Source: Gracilibacillus orientalis (GTDB lineage: Bacteria > Bacillota > Bacilli > Bacillales > Amphibacillaceae). Taken from it: a stretch of 64,000 nucleotides of DNA. The position numbers were made by a program, and so were the translations under genes. Below, one piece after another: positions 20,783-32,112 of this stretch. A model generated the notes under the pieces. It was not told the DNA's origin. It was given only the letters and a program-made list of their open reading frames with translations, and made no database searches. Numbering within the stretch: position 1 is the stretch's first letter; each line of letters starts with the position of its first letter. The DNA lies in contig NZ_FOTR01000003.1 of NCBI RefSeq assembly GCF_900114645.1, forward strand, positions 434,001 to 498,000, read 5' to 3'.

Positions 20783-22159
20783 TTATTTTCCTAAACAGAA
20801 CTGTGAAAACAGTTGATCAATCAAACTGTCTTGCATCGTATCTCCTATAATCTCACCTAATAGCTCCCATGCTCTTGTAACATCAATTTGTACCAGGTCA
20901 ATAGGCATATCCGCATCCATCGCGTCGATTGCATCTTCCAAAGCCTTTATAGTTTGCTGCAATAATTGAATATGACGTACATTCGACACATACGTTAAGT
21001 CACCACTGTCCAAATCTCCAGCAAAAAAGGTATCTGCAATAGCTTCTTCTAAAGCATCCATACCTTTATCTTCAATTAAGGTAGTGGTGATTACTTTTTG
21101 ATCACCGGCTAATTGCTTCACTTCTTCCAATTCTAACTTTTGATCTAGGTCTGTTTTATTGATAATCACTATATATTCTAAGCCCTCTACAGCTTTAAAA
21201 AGATTACGGTCTTCCTCTGTTAATTCTTCACCATAGTTTAGTACAAGTAAAATTAAGTCAGACTCTTTTAAGGCTTGACGTGACCGTTCTACACCGATCC
21301 GCTCAACAATATCCTCTGTTTCACGAATCCCTGCCGTATCAACTAACCGTAACGGAATACCACGAACGTTAACATATTCCTCTATCACATCTCTCGTTGT
21401 ACCTGGAATTTCCGTTACAATCGCCTTCGTTTCCTGTACAAATGCATTAAGCAATGACGACTTTCCTACATTTGGGCGTCCAATGATCGCTGTTCCAATA
21501 CCTTCACGTAAAATTTTCCCTTGCTTCGCCATACTTAATAATCGATCAACTTCTTGATATACCTCTGCTGTTCGTTCTCTTAGCATCTGATGAGACATTT
21601 CTTCAACGTCATCATACTCCGGATAGTCTATGTTCACTTCTACATGCGCTACCGTTTCAATTAACTTTTGCCTTAATTGATGAACGAGTTTCGATAGTTT
21701 TCCATCTAATTGCTTCAAAGCTATATTCATGGCTTTATCTGTTTTGGCACGAATCAAATCCATGACTGCTTCTGCTTGTGATAAATCAATACGGCCATTG
21801 AGAAATGCTCGTTTGGTAAACTCTCCTGGTTCAGCTAAACGTGCACCGTGGAATAAAACATGTTCTAATAATCGATTAACAGATACCAGTCCACCATGAC
21901 AGTTAATCTCTACTACGTCTTCTTTCGTAAACGTTTTTGGTGCACGCATGACGGTAACCATTACTTCTTCCATTATTTCATTTGTCTCGGTATCAACTAT
22001 TTTTCCATAATGAATCGTATGGGATTCGACTGTTTCGAGATCTTTCCCTTCAAACAGTTTATTACTTATAGCAATTGCATCCTCTCCACTTAATCGTACA
22101 ATCGCAATTGCTCCTTCTCCTATCGGTGTCGAAATCGCTGTTATTGTATCTTTTTCCAC
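20783..22159 (-). CDS. mnmE: tRNA modification GTPase MnmE
   Basis: GTPase acting with MnmG, using formyl-tetrahydrofolate, to modify U34 of tRNA. It has 458 residues. An N-terminal folate-binding domain is followed by a helical region with an embedded G domain ([21 protein letters not shown]). The C-terminal FCLGK carries the conserved cysteine. A DnaA-box cluster lies 100-210 bases upstream of its start. Confidence 0.97.
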   Translation of the reverse strand: MEKDTITAISTPIGEGAIAIVRLSGEDAIAISNKLFEGKDLETVESHTIHYGKIVDTETNEIMEEVMVTVMRAPKTFTKEDVVEINCHGGLVSVNRLLEHVLFHGARLAEPGEFTKRAFLNGRIDLSQAEAVMDLIRAKTDKAMNIALKQLDGKLSKLVHQLRQKLIETVAHVEVNIDYPEYDDVEEMSHQMLRERTAEVYQEVDRLLSMAKQGKILREGIGTAIIGRPNVGKSSLLNAFVQETKAIVTEIPGTTRDVIEEYVNVRGIPLRLVDTAGIRETEDIVERIGVERSRQALKESDLILLVLNYGEELTEEDRNLFKAVEGLEYIVIINKTDLDQKLELEEVKQLAGDQKVITTTLIEDKGMDALEEAIADTFFAGDLDSGDLTYVSNVRHIQLLQQTIKALEDAIDAMDADMPIDLVQIDVTRAWELLGEIIGDTMQDSLIDQLFSQFCLGK

Positions 22160-22677
22160 TCTCTCACCCCCATTATTCCATTTTTTCTATATTAATTAAC
22201 GATATTTTTCATTTAGTGTCACTAACTTATTAGAATATCATAAAACTATATCACTTGAAAAGATATCCACACTGAGTTTTCACTTTTATATATAACATAT
22301 ATTATCCACATGTGCATAACTTTTTATGAATTTTGTTATGCACAAACATCCAAAAGATAATTATTCACATGTACTCTATGTCGAAAATTGCTCCTTACCT
22401 TCCTTTCTTCTTTAAATAGCAAAATATACTCCCATGACCTTACTACTTGTTTATTCTCTACTACTAAATTCCTCCAATCAAAGTTAGACAAATTCAGAAT
22501 AGGATTTCTTAACTGATTCTAACTTGATAAAACTTACGAACCAGTAAATATTTAGATTTGCTTCTTTCAGTCTGATTATTGTTGACTACTAAGCGATCGC
22601 TGCGGAAAAACACTTTTCCAAAGGGAGCTTCAGCTCGTGTTTTCTCTAGAGTGTCTCATTTAATAAATATTATCGAC
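22160..22677. other. Gene-free mnmE-jag interval
   Basis: Contains the DnaA-box cluster and, at about 22592-22660, a degenerate piece of the family A repeat (GCTGCGGAAAAACAC, AGCTTCAGCTCGTG). Otherwise it is AT-rich sequence without a supported reading frame. In B. subtilis this gap is much shorter, from memory. Confidence 0.55.
22263..22369. promoter_or_regulatory. DnaA-box cluster upstream of mnmE
   Basis: Four perfect TTATNCACA boxes lie within 68 bases: 22302-22310, 22311-22319 (inverted and abutting), 22336-22344 and 22361-22369. A one-mismatch box is at 22263-22271. The spacing is as dense as in oriC itself, about 3 kb from dnaA. Confidence 0.8.
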
Positions 22678-22708
22678 AAAAAAACGAGCAATCGTGGTTG
22701 ATTACTCG
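22678..22708 (-). terminator. Terminator of rnpA-yidC-jag
   Basis: CGAGCAATC and GATTACTCG form a stem (22685-22693 with 22700-22708) with a six-base loop. On the minus strand it is followed by seven T, 19 bases past the jag stop. Confidence 0.88.
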
Positions 22709-22726
22709 CGTCTAAGGACAAGTTAT

Positions 22727-23389
22727 TTATTTTGGTTTAATGACTACGTAGCGGTTAGGATCTGTTCCTTTTGAATCTGTTTCGACATCTGTTCTTTTTT
22801 GTAATGCTGTATGAATCACTTTTCGCTCAAATGAAGGCATTGGTTCGATTCTTACGTCTTTCTTCGTCTGACTAGCACGATCAGCCAATCTTTCTGCCAA
22901 TGAGATAAGTGTTTCTTGTCTTCTTTCACGATAACCTTCAGCATCAACAATTACCGTATAATATTTATCAGCATATTGATGCATTGCCAATTGTGCTAAA
23001 TATTGAATAGCATTCAATGTTTGACCACGTTTTCCAATTAATAACGCAATCTTTTCTCCAGACAATTGCAATGTAACAACATTCTGATTTACTTCTGCAT
23101 CAACTTTTACATCTACATGAAACTCAGCAATGATCGTTTCTACATACTTTAGAATTTTTTCCACAGGATCTTCTTCTGGTTGTTGTTCCTTCACTGGAAC
23201 ATCTTCCACTGGTTGATCATCTTTTGCGACTTTTACAATCGCAGGCTTTGAGCCGAATAAACCAAATAACCCTTTTTTACCCTCATCAATTACCTCAATT
23301 TTTGCTTGGTCCTCTATGATGTTTAACTGCCTTAACGCTGATTGGACCGCTTCTTCTACAGTTTGTCCAGTAGCAGTTATTTGTCTCAC
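22727..23389 (-). CDS. jag: RNA-binding protein Jag (KhpB)
   Basis: Cytoplasmic RNA-binding protein linked with cell elongation and YidC/SpoIIIJ. It has 220 residues: an N-terminal Jag-N domain, an acidic Pro/Glu-rich linker (about 65-90), a KH domain with the GKRG loop, and a C-terminal R3H domain (FERKVIHTALQKR). The GTG start overlaps the yidC stop by one base, so the two are coupled. Confidence 0.95.
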   Translation of the reverse strand: MRQITATGQTVEEAVQSALRQLNIIEDQAKIEVIDEGKKGLFGLFGSKPAIVKVAKDDQPVEDVPVKEQQPEEDPVEKILKYVETIIAEFHVDVKVDAEVNQNVVTLQLSGEKIALLIGKRGQTLNAIQYLAQLAMHQYADKYYTVIVDAEGYRERRQETLISLAERLADRASQTKKDVRIEPMPSFERKVIHTALQKRTDVETDSKGTDPNRYVVIKPK

Positions 23390-24177
23390 TATTCATTTCC
23401 TCCTGCATTCGCCTCATCACGTTTCATCATTGGATTTTTAATTAATAGTGTCTGGAATACCATAAAGATATTACCTACTGCCCAATAAAGTGCCAATGCT
23501 GATGGGAAGAATATTGCAAACACCCCAATCATAATCGGCATTAAATAAAGCATCATTGTCATTTGAGGCATCATTGTATTTTGTTGTCCTGTTGTTCCAG
23601 CCATCATTAACTTTTGCTGTAAAAAAGTAAATCCAGCTGTAAGCACCGGCAAGATATAGTAAGGATCTGGTGAATCCAATTGGAACCATAAAAATTCGTG
23701 ATTATCAAGTGCACCCGTACGCATAATTGCATGATAAAAGGCAATTAAAATCGGCATCTGTACAATAATAGGTAAACAACCGGCTAATGGATTGACACCA
23801 TTCTTTTGGAACAACTCCATTGTTTCCTTTTGTAACTTTTGCTGGGTTTCTTGATCTTTGGAACTATACTTTTCTCTAACTTTTTTTAATTCTGGTTGAA
23901 TTTGTTGCATTGCTTTTGAACTTTTCAATTGTTTAATGTTTAGCGGGAGTAATATTAATCTGATTAGAAGAGTGACTAGAACTATAGAAAGTCCATAACC
24001 GTATTCTGCGTTGAAAAATTCTGCAACATGTACGATCAACCATGATAATGGATATACAAAAAAACGATTCCATATCCCGTCACTTTCTGGAGTAATATCC
24101 TGATCAATTTCGGTACAGCCAGATAGTAATACCAACACTCCGACTAAGCCCAGTAATAATAGGAGCTTCTTACGCAT
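23389..24177 (-). CDS. yidC: Membrane protein insertase YidC (SpoIIIJ type)
   Basis: Inserts membrane proteins with or without SecYEG; this paralogue is needed for forespore development in B. subtilis. It has 262 residues. A lipoprotein signal peptide ends in LLSGC (about residue 20). About five transmembrane segments include the conserved [12 protein letters not shown], with the hydrophilic-groove Arg, and [15 protein letters not shown]. The ATG at 24177 ([10 protein letters not shown]) follows AAGGAGG. Located between rnpA and jag. Confidence 0.96.
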   Translation of the reverse strand: MRKKLLLLLGLVGVLVLLSGCTEIDQDITPESDGIWNRFFVYPLSWLIVHVAEFFNAEYGYGLSIVLVTLLIRLILLPLNIKQLKSSKAMQQIQPELKKVREKYSSKDQETQQKLQKETMELFQKNGVNPLAGCLPIIVQMPILIAFYHAIMRTGALDNHEFLWFQLDSPDPYYILPVLTAGFTFLQQKLMMAGTTGQQNTMMPQMTMMLYLMPIMIGVFAIFFPSALALYWAVGNIFMVFQTLLIKNPMMKRDEANAGGNE

Positions 24178-24292
24178 CGTTATCCTCCTTAATTCCTTCA
24201 CATTCACGTTGTTTATCGTTACTCATTTTATCATTATCATCTATCAACAAGCTAGTGATAATGGTATAAAAACACGATTATTAACAAAAAGT

Positions 24293-24637
24293 TCATTTAT
24301 TTAATAAAAGCTTTGTTTTATAAAGTAAATGATTGACACTCTTTTTTACTTGATGAAAATCCATATCTTTTGTTGGTTGTCTAGCAATAATAATTATATC
24401 ATAATCACTTTTTATATTTATATCAAGATCAAGAAAAGCTTGTCTAATATAGCGCTTTACTTGATTGCGTACTACAGCATTCCCAATTTTTTTACTTACA
24501 GACAACCCAACTCGGTAATGTTGTTGTTGTCCTTTATGTAAATAATAAATGACTAGTTGTCGATTAGCAAAAGAAGCGCCCTTCTTAAAAACCTCTTGAA
24601 ATTCACTATTCTTTTTAATTCTCCAAGCTTTCTTCAT
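24293..24637 (-). CDS. rnpA: Ribonuclease P protein component
   Basis: Basic protein subunit of RNase P, which matures tRNA 5' ends. It has 114 residues. The conserved RNR-like motif is seen as VGLSVSKKIGNAVVRNQVKRYIRQ. The ATG at 24637 (MKKAWRIKKNSEF) follows GGAGG ten bases upstream. It is downstream of rpmH, with a small hairpin between. Confidence 0.95.
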   Translation of the reverse strand: MKKAWRIKKNSEFQEVFKKGASFANRQLVIYYLHKGQQQHYRVGLSVSKKIGNAVVRNQVKRYIRQAFLDLDINIKSDYDIIIIARQPTKDMDFHQVKKSVNHLLYKTKLLLNK

Positions 24638-24703
24638 TACTAGCGCGCCTCCATTAAAGATAACAATGCTCATTCTTAAAAGCTATGCCATACATGGAAA
24701 AGA

Positions 24704-24722
24704 CCACTGAGTGTGTCAGTGG
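24704..24722 (-). other. Small hairpin between rpmH and rnpA
   Basis: CCACTGA (24704-24710) and TCAGTGG (24716-24722) form a seven-bp stem with a five-base loop directly after the rpmH stop. No U-tract follows, so it may be a processing or partial termination signal. Confidence 0.5.
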
Positions 24723-24723
24723 C

Positions 24724-24858
24724 CTATGCAGACAATACTTTTCTACCCTTCTTACGACGACGAGCAATTATTTTTTTTCCATTTTTAGTACTCATACGTG
24801 TACGAAATCCATGAACCTTTTTACGTTTACGATTATTTGGTTGAAATGTACGTTTCAT
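24724..24858 (-). CDS. rpmH: 50S ribosomal protein L34
   Basis: A 44-residue, extremely basic ribosomal protein of the large subunit: [18 protein letters not shown] through a C-terminus of [11 protein letters not shown]. It is the usual gene marking the left side of oriC in Firmicutes. GGGAGGTGC precedes the ATG, and a strong promoter lies 57-87 bases upstream. Confidence 0.97.
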   Translation of the reverse strand: MKRTFQPNNRKRKKVHGFRTRMSTKNGKKIIARRRKKGRKVLSA

Positions 24859-24914
24859 TTATATGCACCTCCCTGAGGAATCTAAAAATCTTAATTCATA
24901 AGACAGTCTTACTC

Positions 24915-24944
24915 ATTATACTTATAAATCATTTCTCATGTCAA
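24915..24944 (-). promoter_or_regulatory. rpmH promoter
   Basis: On the minus strand TTGACA (24939-24944) is followed after 18 bases by TATAAT (24915-24920). It drives rpmH and probably rnpA, divergently from dnaA. Confidence 0.82.
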
Positions 24945-25102
24945 TGCCTATTTCTAAAAAGCATCAAATAGCTCGTTATTTTCCTTGTTTGCTATAGATA
25001 TCTACGCCTTATGTTTCTAACCATATAAAAATCCCAAAACAAAATCAGTACTTCATCTGTACTACAACAAGGATCCGCAAAATCTGTTATACTACAGAAA
25101 CG

Positions 25103-25333
25103 TGTGGATAAGTATAAATCACCAAAACGACTTTATCAACTCTTTATCGACAAATTACTCACAAAATAAGAACATGTTTATAGATTTTAGTAACAATTTG
25201 TCTAAGTTGTGGATAAGTATCGAGAAACCATTGCATTATTCGGCTTTATTTGATATTATATTTGTGTTTTAGTTTGTGCATAAAATTATTAGCAAATACT
25301 CTTATCCACAGTTTGTGGATATGGTGTGGACAA
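25103..25333. other. oriC, DnaA-box region upstream of dnaA
   Basis: The rpmH-dnaA gap holds perfect TTATNCACA boxes at 25103-25111, 25208-25216, 25275-25283 and 25302-25310. One-mismatch boxes are at 25144-25152, 25314-25322 and 25325-25333. Together with the second cluster after dnaA this forms the bipartite origin known from B. subtilis. The rest of 24945-25479 is AT-rich and gene-free. Confidence 0.92.
25231..25259 (+). promoter_or_regulatory. dnaA promoter
   Basis: TTGCAT (25231-25236) is followed after 17 bases by TATTAT (25254-25259). DnaA boxes flank it at 25208-25216 and 25275-25283, so autoregulation by DnaA is likely. Confidence 0.8.
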
Positions 25334-25479
25334 ATGTTCACAGCTTGTATATTAGTTTATACACATTATTGTGGAAAACTTAATTTTTAGGTTTTCCGCT
25401 TTTTTATCAGTGTACATCCATCCACAAGTTATTATGCATGTATACTTCCTAGTGTTGCCTTATGAAAGGAGGGTTTATC

Positions 25480-26832
25480 GTGGAAAACATCGAAGATTTA
25501 TGGAGAAACACTTTAGAGTTAATCAAAGATAAAGTAAGTAAACCAAGCTATGATACCTGGTTAAAAAATACGTCTGTTGATCAATTAAAAGAAGATACCG
25601 TGATTATCTCTGCTCCCAATGAATTTACAAGAGATTGGCTTGAATCAAGATATACCATGATTATCTCAGATGCCCTATACGAGCTAACAGGTGCAAAATT
25701 AGCTGTAAAATTTGTTATTCCTGAAAGTACAGATGACACAACAGAAGAATTCACTCAAATGAAAAAGAGAAAAACTGTACCAGCTCAAAATAATGAAAAA
25801 TCACCTAAATCGATGTTAAATGATAAATATACATTTGAAACATTTGTCATTGGTTCTGGTAACAGGTTTGCTCATGCAGCATCATTAGCAGTTGCTGAAG
25901 CTCCGGCAAAGGCATATAACCCTTTATTTATTTACGGTGGTGTTGGTCTTGGAAAGACACACTTAATGCATGCGATCGGACATTATGTATTGGATCACAA
26001 TCCATCTGCGAAAGTAGTATATCTTTCATCTGAAAAGTTCACGAATGAATTCATCAATTCCATTCGTGATAATAAAGCTGTGAATTTTCGTAATAAATAT
26101 CGTAATGTTGATGTCTTATTAATTGATGATATTCAGTTCCTTGCGGGAAAAGAACAAACACAAGAAGAATTTTTCCATACATTTAATACATTACATGAAG
26201 AAAATAAGCAAATTATTATCTCCAGTGACCGGCCGCCTAAGGAAATTCCTACTTTAGAAGATCGACTGCGCTCTCGTTTTGAGTGGGGACTTATTACAGA
26301 CATTACTCCCCCTGATTTGGAGACAAGAATTGCTATACTTAGAAAAAAAGCAAAAGCAGAAGGTTTAGATATACCTAATGAAGTGATGCTGTATATTGCA
26401 AATCAAATTGATACCAACATTAGAGAATTAGAAGGAGCATTAATACGAGTAGTTGCCTATTCATCCCTTATCAACCAAGATATTGATGCATCGTTAGCAG
26501 CTGAAGCATTAAAAGATATTATCCCTTCTTCCAGACCAAAAGTAATTACGATACAGCATATTCAAGAAGAAATTGGAAAACGGTATAATGTGAAATTAGA
26601 GGAATTCTCTGCTAAAAAACGTACGAAATCTATTGCATTCCCAAGACAAATTGCCATGTATTTATCCAGAGAACTAACGGATTTTTCACTTCCTAAAATA
26701 GGTGAAGAATTTGGTGGGAGAGATCACACTACAGTTATTCACGCACATGAAAAAATCTCCAAGTTAATGGGTACGGATGAATTATTAAGTAAAGAAATTG
26801 AAGCCATAAAAGAACAATTAAAATCTATGTAA
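25480..26832 (+). CDS. dnaA: Chromosomal replication initiator DnaA
   Basis: AAA+ protein that binds DnaA boxes and opens oriC. It has 450 residues. Domain I is [15 protein letters not shown], a variable linker follows, then AAA+ with Walker A GGVGLGKT (about 153-160) and Walker [10 protein letters not shown]. Domain IV has the DnaA signature [15 protein letters not shown]. The GTG at 25480 is chosen because AAAGGAGGG lies just upstream and the N-terminus then matches B. subtilis MENI. An ATG at 25462 sits ahead of the ribosome binding site. Confidence 0.97.
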   Translation: MENIEDLWRNTLELIKDKVSKPSYDTWLKNTSVDQLKEDTVIISAPNEFTRDWLESRYTMIISDALYELTGAKLAVKFVIPESTDDTTEEFTQMKKRKTVPAQNNEKSPKSMLNDKYTFETFVIGSGNRFAHAASLAVAEAPAKAYNPLFIYGGVGLGKTHLMHAIGHYVLDHNPSAKVVYLSSEKFTNEFINSIRDNKAVNFRNKYRNVDVLLIDDIQFLAGKEQTQEEFFHTFNTLHEENKQIIISSDRPPKEIPTLEDRLRSRFEWGLITDITPPDLETRIAILRKKAKAEGLDIPNEVMLYIANQIDTNIRELEGALIRVVAYSSLINQDIDASLAAEALKDIIPSSRPKVITIQHIQEEIGKRYNVKLEEFSAKKRTKSIAFPRQIAMYLSRELTDFSLPKIGEEFGGRDHTTVIHAHEKISKLMGTDELLSKEIEAIKEQLKSM

Positions 26833-26857
26833 CTTACGAAACTTGCTATTATATGCT

Positions 26858-26949
26858 TGTGGGTAATGTGGATAAATGATGCAAACCTGCAAACAAGTTA
26901 TGCACATCTGGATAACTTTACAAAAACAGCGAAACTTGAGTTATCCACA
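26858..26949. other. oriC, DnaA-box region between dnaA and dnaN
   Basis: Perfect DnaA boxes at 26867-26875, 26898-26906 and 26941-26949, with one-mismatch boxes at 26858-26866 and 26907-26915. Confidence 0.92.
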
Positions 26950-26960
26950 TATTCACAGTC

Positions 26961-27010
26961 CCTATTACTATTATTACGGTAATTATATTAATAATAAATA
27001 AATATATTCC
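26961..27010. other. oriC unwinding element: DnaA-trio-like tract plus AT-rich DUE
   Basis: Directly after the last DnaA box, CCTATTACTATTATTAC (26961-26977) resembles the trinucleotide DnaA-trio array of B. subtilis. About 30 bases of almost pure A/T follow (26981-27008). This is the expected site of initial strand opening. Confidence 0.75.
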
Positions 27011-27025
27011 TCAAGGAGGATTAAA

Positions 27026-28168
27026 ATGAAAATTGTAATTAACAGAGATAAATTAATGGAAAGTATTCAACATGTAACAAAAGCTATTTCATCAAAAACT
27101 GCCATTCCTATTTTGGCTGGATTAAAAATGCAAGCAACACATAACGGTATAACATTAACTGGGAGTAACTCCGATATTACAATTGAATCTTTTATTCCCG
27201 TAGAAGAAGAAGGAATTCAATTTATTGATGAGATTGAGCAAGGCGAAATTATTGTTCACGCAAAATATTTCCCAGAAATTATAAGAAAATTACCTTCTCA
27301 AACAGTTCAAATAGAAGTAGACGAACAATTACAAATAACGATAAAATCTGGTCATGCTGAATTTCATTTGAATGGGCAAGACGCAGAAGAATACCCGCAA
27401 ATATCGCAAATTCACACGGATACAAATTTTGAATTACCGATTAATTTATTAAAAAGTATGATTAAACAAACAGTATTTGCGGTATCGACTTCGGAAACAC
27501 GACCTATTTTAACTGGGGTTAACATTAAAGTGGAAAATGAGCAACTTCATTTTGTTGCAACAGATAGTCATCGTTTAGCAGCAAGTAAGTTACCTTTACA
27601 AACTGTAGTTGAGGAGTTTCCATATGATCAAGTGGTTATTCCCGGGAAAAGTTTAAATGAATTAAGCAAAATTCTGGATGATACCGAAGATAACCTTCAA
27701 ATTAGCATCACTGAAAATCAAATTGCCTTTCAAAGTAATCACTTATACTTTGTATCACGTCTACTGGATGGAAAATATCCAGAAACATCACGTTTAATTC
27801 CAGAAGAAAGCAAGACAGTGATTCATGCTGACACAAAAACACTTTTGCAAGCAGTAGATCGTGCATCATTACTTGCAAAGGATAATCATAATAATGTTAT
27901 TCGATTACAAACCAAAGAACAGGAAATTGTTGAGATTTCAGGTAATTCACCAGAAATAGGGAAAGTAGAAGAAGAAATTACGGTAGCAAAAATGGATGGG
28001 GAAGAATTAAAAATATCATTCAGTTCAAAATATATGATCGATGCATTGAAAATAATGGACACAGAGCAAGTGAAAATAGAATTTACCGGAGCAATGCGAC
28101 CATTCATCATCAAACCAATAGATCACGACCAAATTTTACAACTAATCTTACCAGTAAGAACATTTTAG
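27026..28168 (+). CDS. dnaN: DNA polymerase III beta sliding clamp
   Basis: Ring-shaped processivity clamp for replicative polymerases. It has 380 residues, close to the usual 378. The N-terminus MKIVINRDKLMESIQHV and C-terminal LILPVRTF are typical of the three-fold repeated clamp. CAAGGAGG precedes the ATG. A Noc-site-like TTCCCGGGAA lies inside it at 27639-27648. Confidence 0.97.
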   Translation: MKIVINRDKLMESIQHVTKAISSKTAIPILAGLKMQATHNGITLTGSNSDITIESFIPVEEEGIQFIDEIEQGEIIVHAKYFPEIIRKLPSQTVQIEVDEQLQITIKSGHAEFHLNGQDAEEYPQISQIHTDTNFELPINLLKSMIKQTVFAVSTSETRPILTGVNIKVENEQLHFVATDSHRLAASKLPLQTVVEEFPYDQVVIPGKSLNELSKILDDTEDNLQISITENQIAFQSNHLYFVSRLLDGKYPETSRLIPEESKTVIHADTKTLLQAVDRASLLAKDNHNNVIRLQTKEQEIVEISGNSPEIGKVEEEITVAKMDGEELKISFSSKYMIDALKIMDTEQVKIEFTGAMRPFIIKPIDHDQILQLILPVRTF

Positions 28169-28172
28169 ACGG

Positions 28173-28208
28173 AAAGAGGAACAATAAATCATTGTTCCTC
28201 TTTTATTT
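28173..28208 (+). terminator. Terminator of dnaN
   Basis: AAAGAGGAACAAT (28173-28185) and ATTGTTCCTCTTT (28191-28203) form a 13-bp stem with a five-base loop, then a T-rich tail. Confidence 0.92.
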
Positions 28209-28426
28209 AGAGTGAAAGAGTGTAAATGCAGGGAACAATATATAACCCCCGTAAACCGCGATGTAACTTCCCCTCATTCTTTCATAGATGAGTAGTAAAC
28301 CTTCGCTACTGAATATAATAAAAAAATAATTAGCAGGTTTACTTTTATATTTATCAAATGTTTAGTAAAATAGATAGAAGGGCTATACTAATAACCAATA
28401 TCTTTCTAGATAATAAAGTAGGTGAA

Positions 28427-28654
28427 ATGATGGAAGAAAAAATTGAAATTTCAACAGATTATATCCCTTTAGGACAGTTTATAAAATTAGCCAATATACT
28501 TGAATCAGGTGGTATGATCAAAGTTTTTTTACAGGAAAATGGTGTCTACGTAAATGACGAATTGGAGACACGTCGTGGTAAAAAACTTTATCATGGGGAT
28601 ACAGTCTATATAGAAGATGTTGGTACGTTCGTGGTAACAAAAAGCGCGGAATAA
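28427..28654 (+). CDS. yaaA: S4-domain protein YaaA (RlbA)
   Basis: A 75-residue S4-like RNA-binding protein, with ITLGQFLKLA-type core here seen as [43 protein letters not shown]. It is thought to act in ribosome assembly. Two adjacent ATG codons (28427 and 28430) follow AGGTG; either may be used. The order dnaN-yaaA-recF is conserved across Bacillaceae. Confidence 0.93.
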   Translation: MMEEKIEISTDYIPLGQFIKLANILESGGMIKVFLQENGVYVNDELETRRGKKLYHGDTVYIEDVGTFVVTKSAE

Positions 28655-28679
28655 AGGTGAAATTCGGAAGGAAATTCGA

Positions 28680-29792
28680 ATGTATATACAACAATTAAGT
28701 TTAACTAATTATCGCAACTATGATCATTTGTCTGTTCAGTTCGATGATAAAATAAACGTGATTATTGGAGAAAATGCACAAGGTAAAACAAATTTAATGG
28801 AAGCTATATATGTTTTAGGATTCTCCAAATCACATCGAACCACAAAAGATAAAGAATTAATACAATGGGAGCAAAATTATGCTAAAATAGAAGGTAGTGT
28901 ATTTAAAAGAAAACAACAGTTCCCCCTGGAAATACAAATTACTAATAAAGGTAAAAAAGCTAAATTAAACCATTTAGAACAAAAACGTCTTAGTGATTAT
29001 ATAGGTGCCCTAAACATTGTTATGTTTGCACCTGAGGATTTAAATCTTGTGAAAGGAAGCCCTCAAATTAGAAGACGTTTTATTGATATGGAAATAGGTC
29101 AAATCCAACCAATCTATATCTACCATCTTGGACAATATGTCAAAATCCTAAAACAAAGAAATCATTTATTAAAGCAAATGCAAAAGCGAAAATCAAATGA
29201 TCTCACAATGCTGCGAGTACTGACAGACCAAATGATCGAGCACGCTGCGATTATTTTAGAAAAACGTTTTATATTCATGAAACGACTGCGTACCTGGGCA
29301 AATGAGATACATCGAGGAATCAGCAGAGGAATAGAAGATTTGGATCTGCAATATGCTTCTACCATTGATGTATCAGAGACAGATAAAAAGGAAAATATAA
29401 TAACAGTTCTTACAGAGTCATTTGCGAGGTTAGAAACGAAAGAAGTAGAGCGTGGCACAAGCTTGATAGGTCCTCATCGGGATGACTTAGTCTTTTATGT
29501 GAATGAGAAGAATGTCCAGACGTTTGGTTCACAAGGACAACAAAGAACAACCGCGCTATCTTTGAAACTTGCAGAAATAGAACTTATATATCAGGAAATT
29601 AATGACTATCCTATTTTGCTTTTAGATGATGTTTTAAGTGAATTAGATGATTTTAGACAATCCCATTTATTAGATACGATTGAAGGAAAAGTTCAAACCT
29701 TTGTCTCTACAACCAGTGTTGAGGGTATTCATCATCAGACACTGGATAAGGCAGAGATTTTTAGAATAGATAACGGAAAAATAATCGAGTAA
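28680..29792 (+). CDS. recF: DNA replication and repair protein RecF
   Basis: SMC-like ATPase that helps load RecA at single-strand gaps. It has 370 residues. Walker [10 protein letters not shown] is near residue 31-39, the ABC signature is in [18 protein letters not shown], and Walker B is [11 protein letters not shown]. The ATG is followed by the canonical [14 protein letters not shown]. Confidence 0.97.
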   Translation: MYIQQLSLTNYRNYDHLSVQFDDKINVIIGENAQGKTNLMEAIYVLGFSKSHRTTKDKELIQWEQNYAKIEGSVFKRKQQFPLEIQITNKGKKAKLNHLEQKRLSDYIGALNIVMFAPEDLNLVKGSPQIRRRFIDMEIGQIQPIYIYHLGQYVKILKQRNHLLKQMQKRKSNDLTMLRVLTDQMIEHAAIILEKRFIFMKRLRTWANEIHRGISRGIEDLDLQYASTIDVSETDKKENIITVLTESFARLETKEVERGTSLIGPHRDDLVFYVNEKNVQTFGSQGQQRTTALSLKLAEIELIYQEINDYPILLLDDVLSELDDFRQSHLLDTIEGKVQTFVSTTSVEGIHHQTLDKAEIFRIDNGKIIE

Positions 29793-29806
29793 AAAGTAGG
29801 GATATT

Positions 29807-30100
29807 ATGTTTATTCACATTGGAGATGAACATGTCATTCAATCTAAAGATGTGATAGGAATAATTGATTATAGTTTAGTAACTTCCTCCTCAATAAACG
29901 AGGAAATGTTGAAAGAACTGAAAGAGAAACAACAAGTCGTTGTAACGGACGAAGAGTTAACAAAGGCAGTGGTAATAACTGCTGACAAAGTATTTTATAG
30001 CCCGTTATCAGTCTTAACGTTAAAGAAAAGAGCAAGTATGATTTCCACAATTAGCAGGTTAGAGGATTATTCTGAATATGGTGATGAAGAAGAAAGATAA
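29807..30100 (+). CDS. remB: Extracellular matrix regulator RemB (YaaB, DUF370)
   Basis: A 97-residue protein related to RemA, the DNA-binding regulator of biofilm matrix genes in B. subtilis. MFIHIGDEHVIQSKDVIGIIDY and the central SPLSVLTLKKR are family features. RBS-like AGTAGGG is upstream. It lies between recF and gyrB as in B. subtilis. Confidence 0.88.
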   Translation: MFIHIGDEHVIQSKDVIGIIDYSLVTSSSINEEMLKELKEKQQVVVTDEELTKAVVITADKVFYSPLSVLTLKKRASMISTISRLEDYSEYGDEEER

Positions 30101-30115
30101 TGAGAGAGAATGTAG

Positions 30116-32050
<1,935 letters not shown>

Positions 32051-32112
32051 GCCAGGTTGTTCAGAATAGCAATTTTCATGTCTTCCTGCAGTGAAATAGG
32101 AGGTAATCAAAT

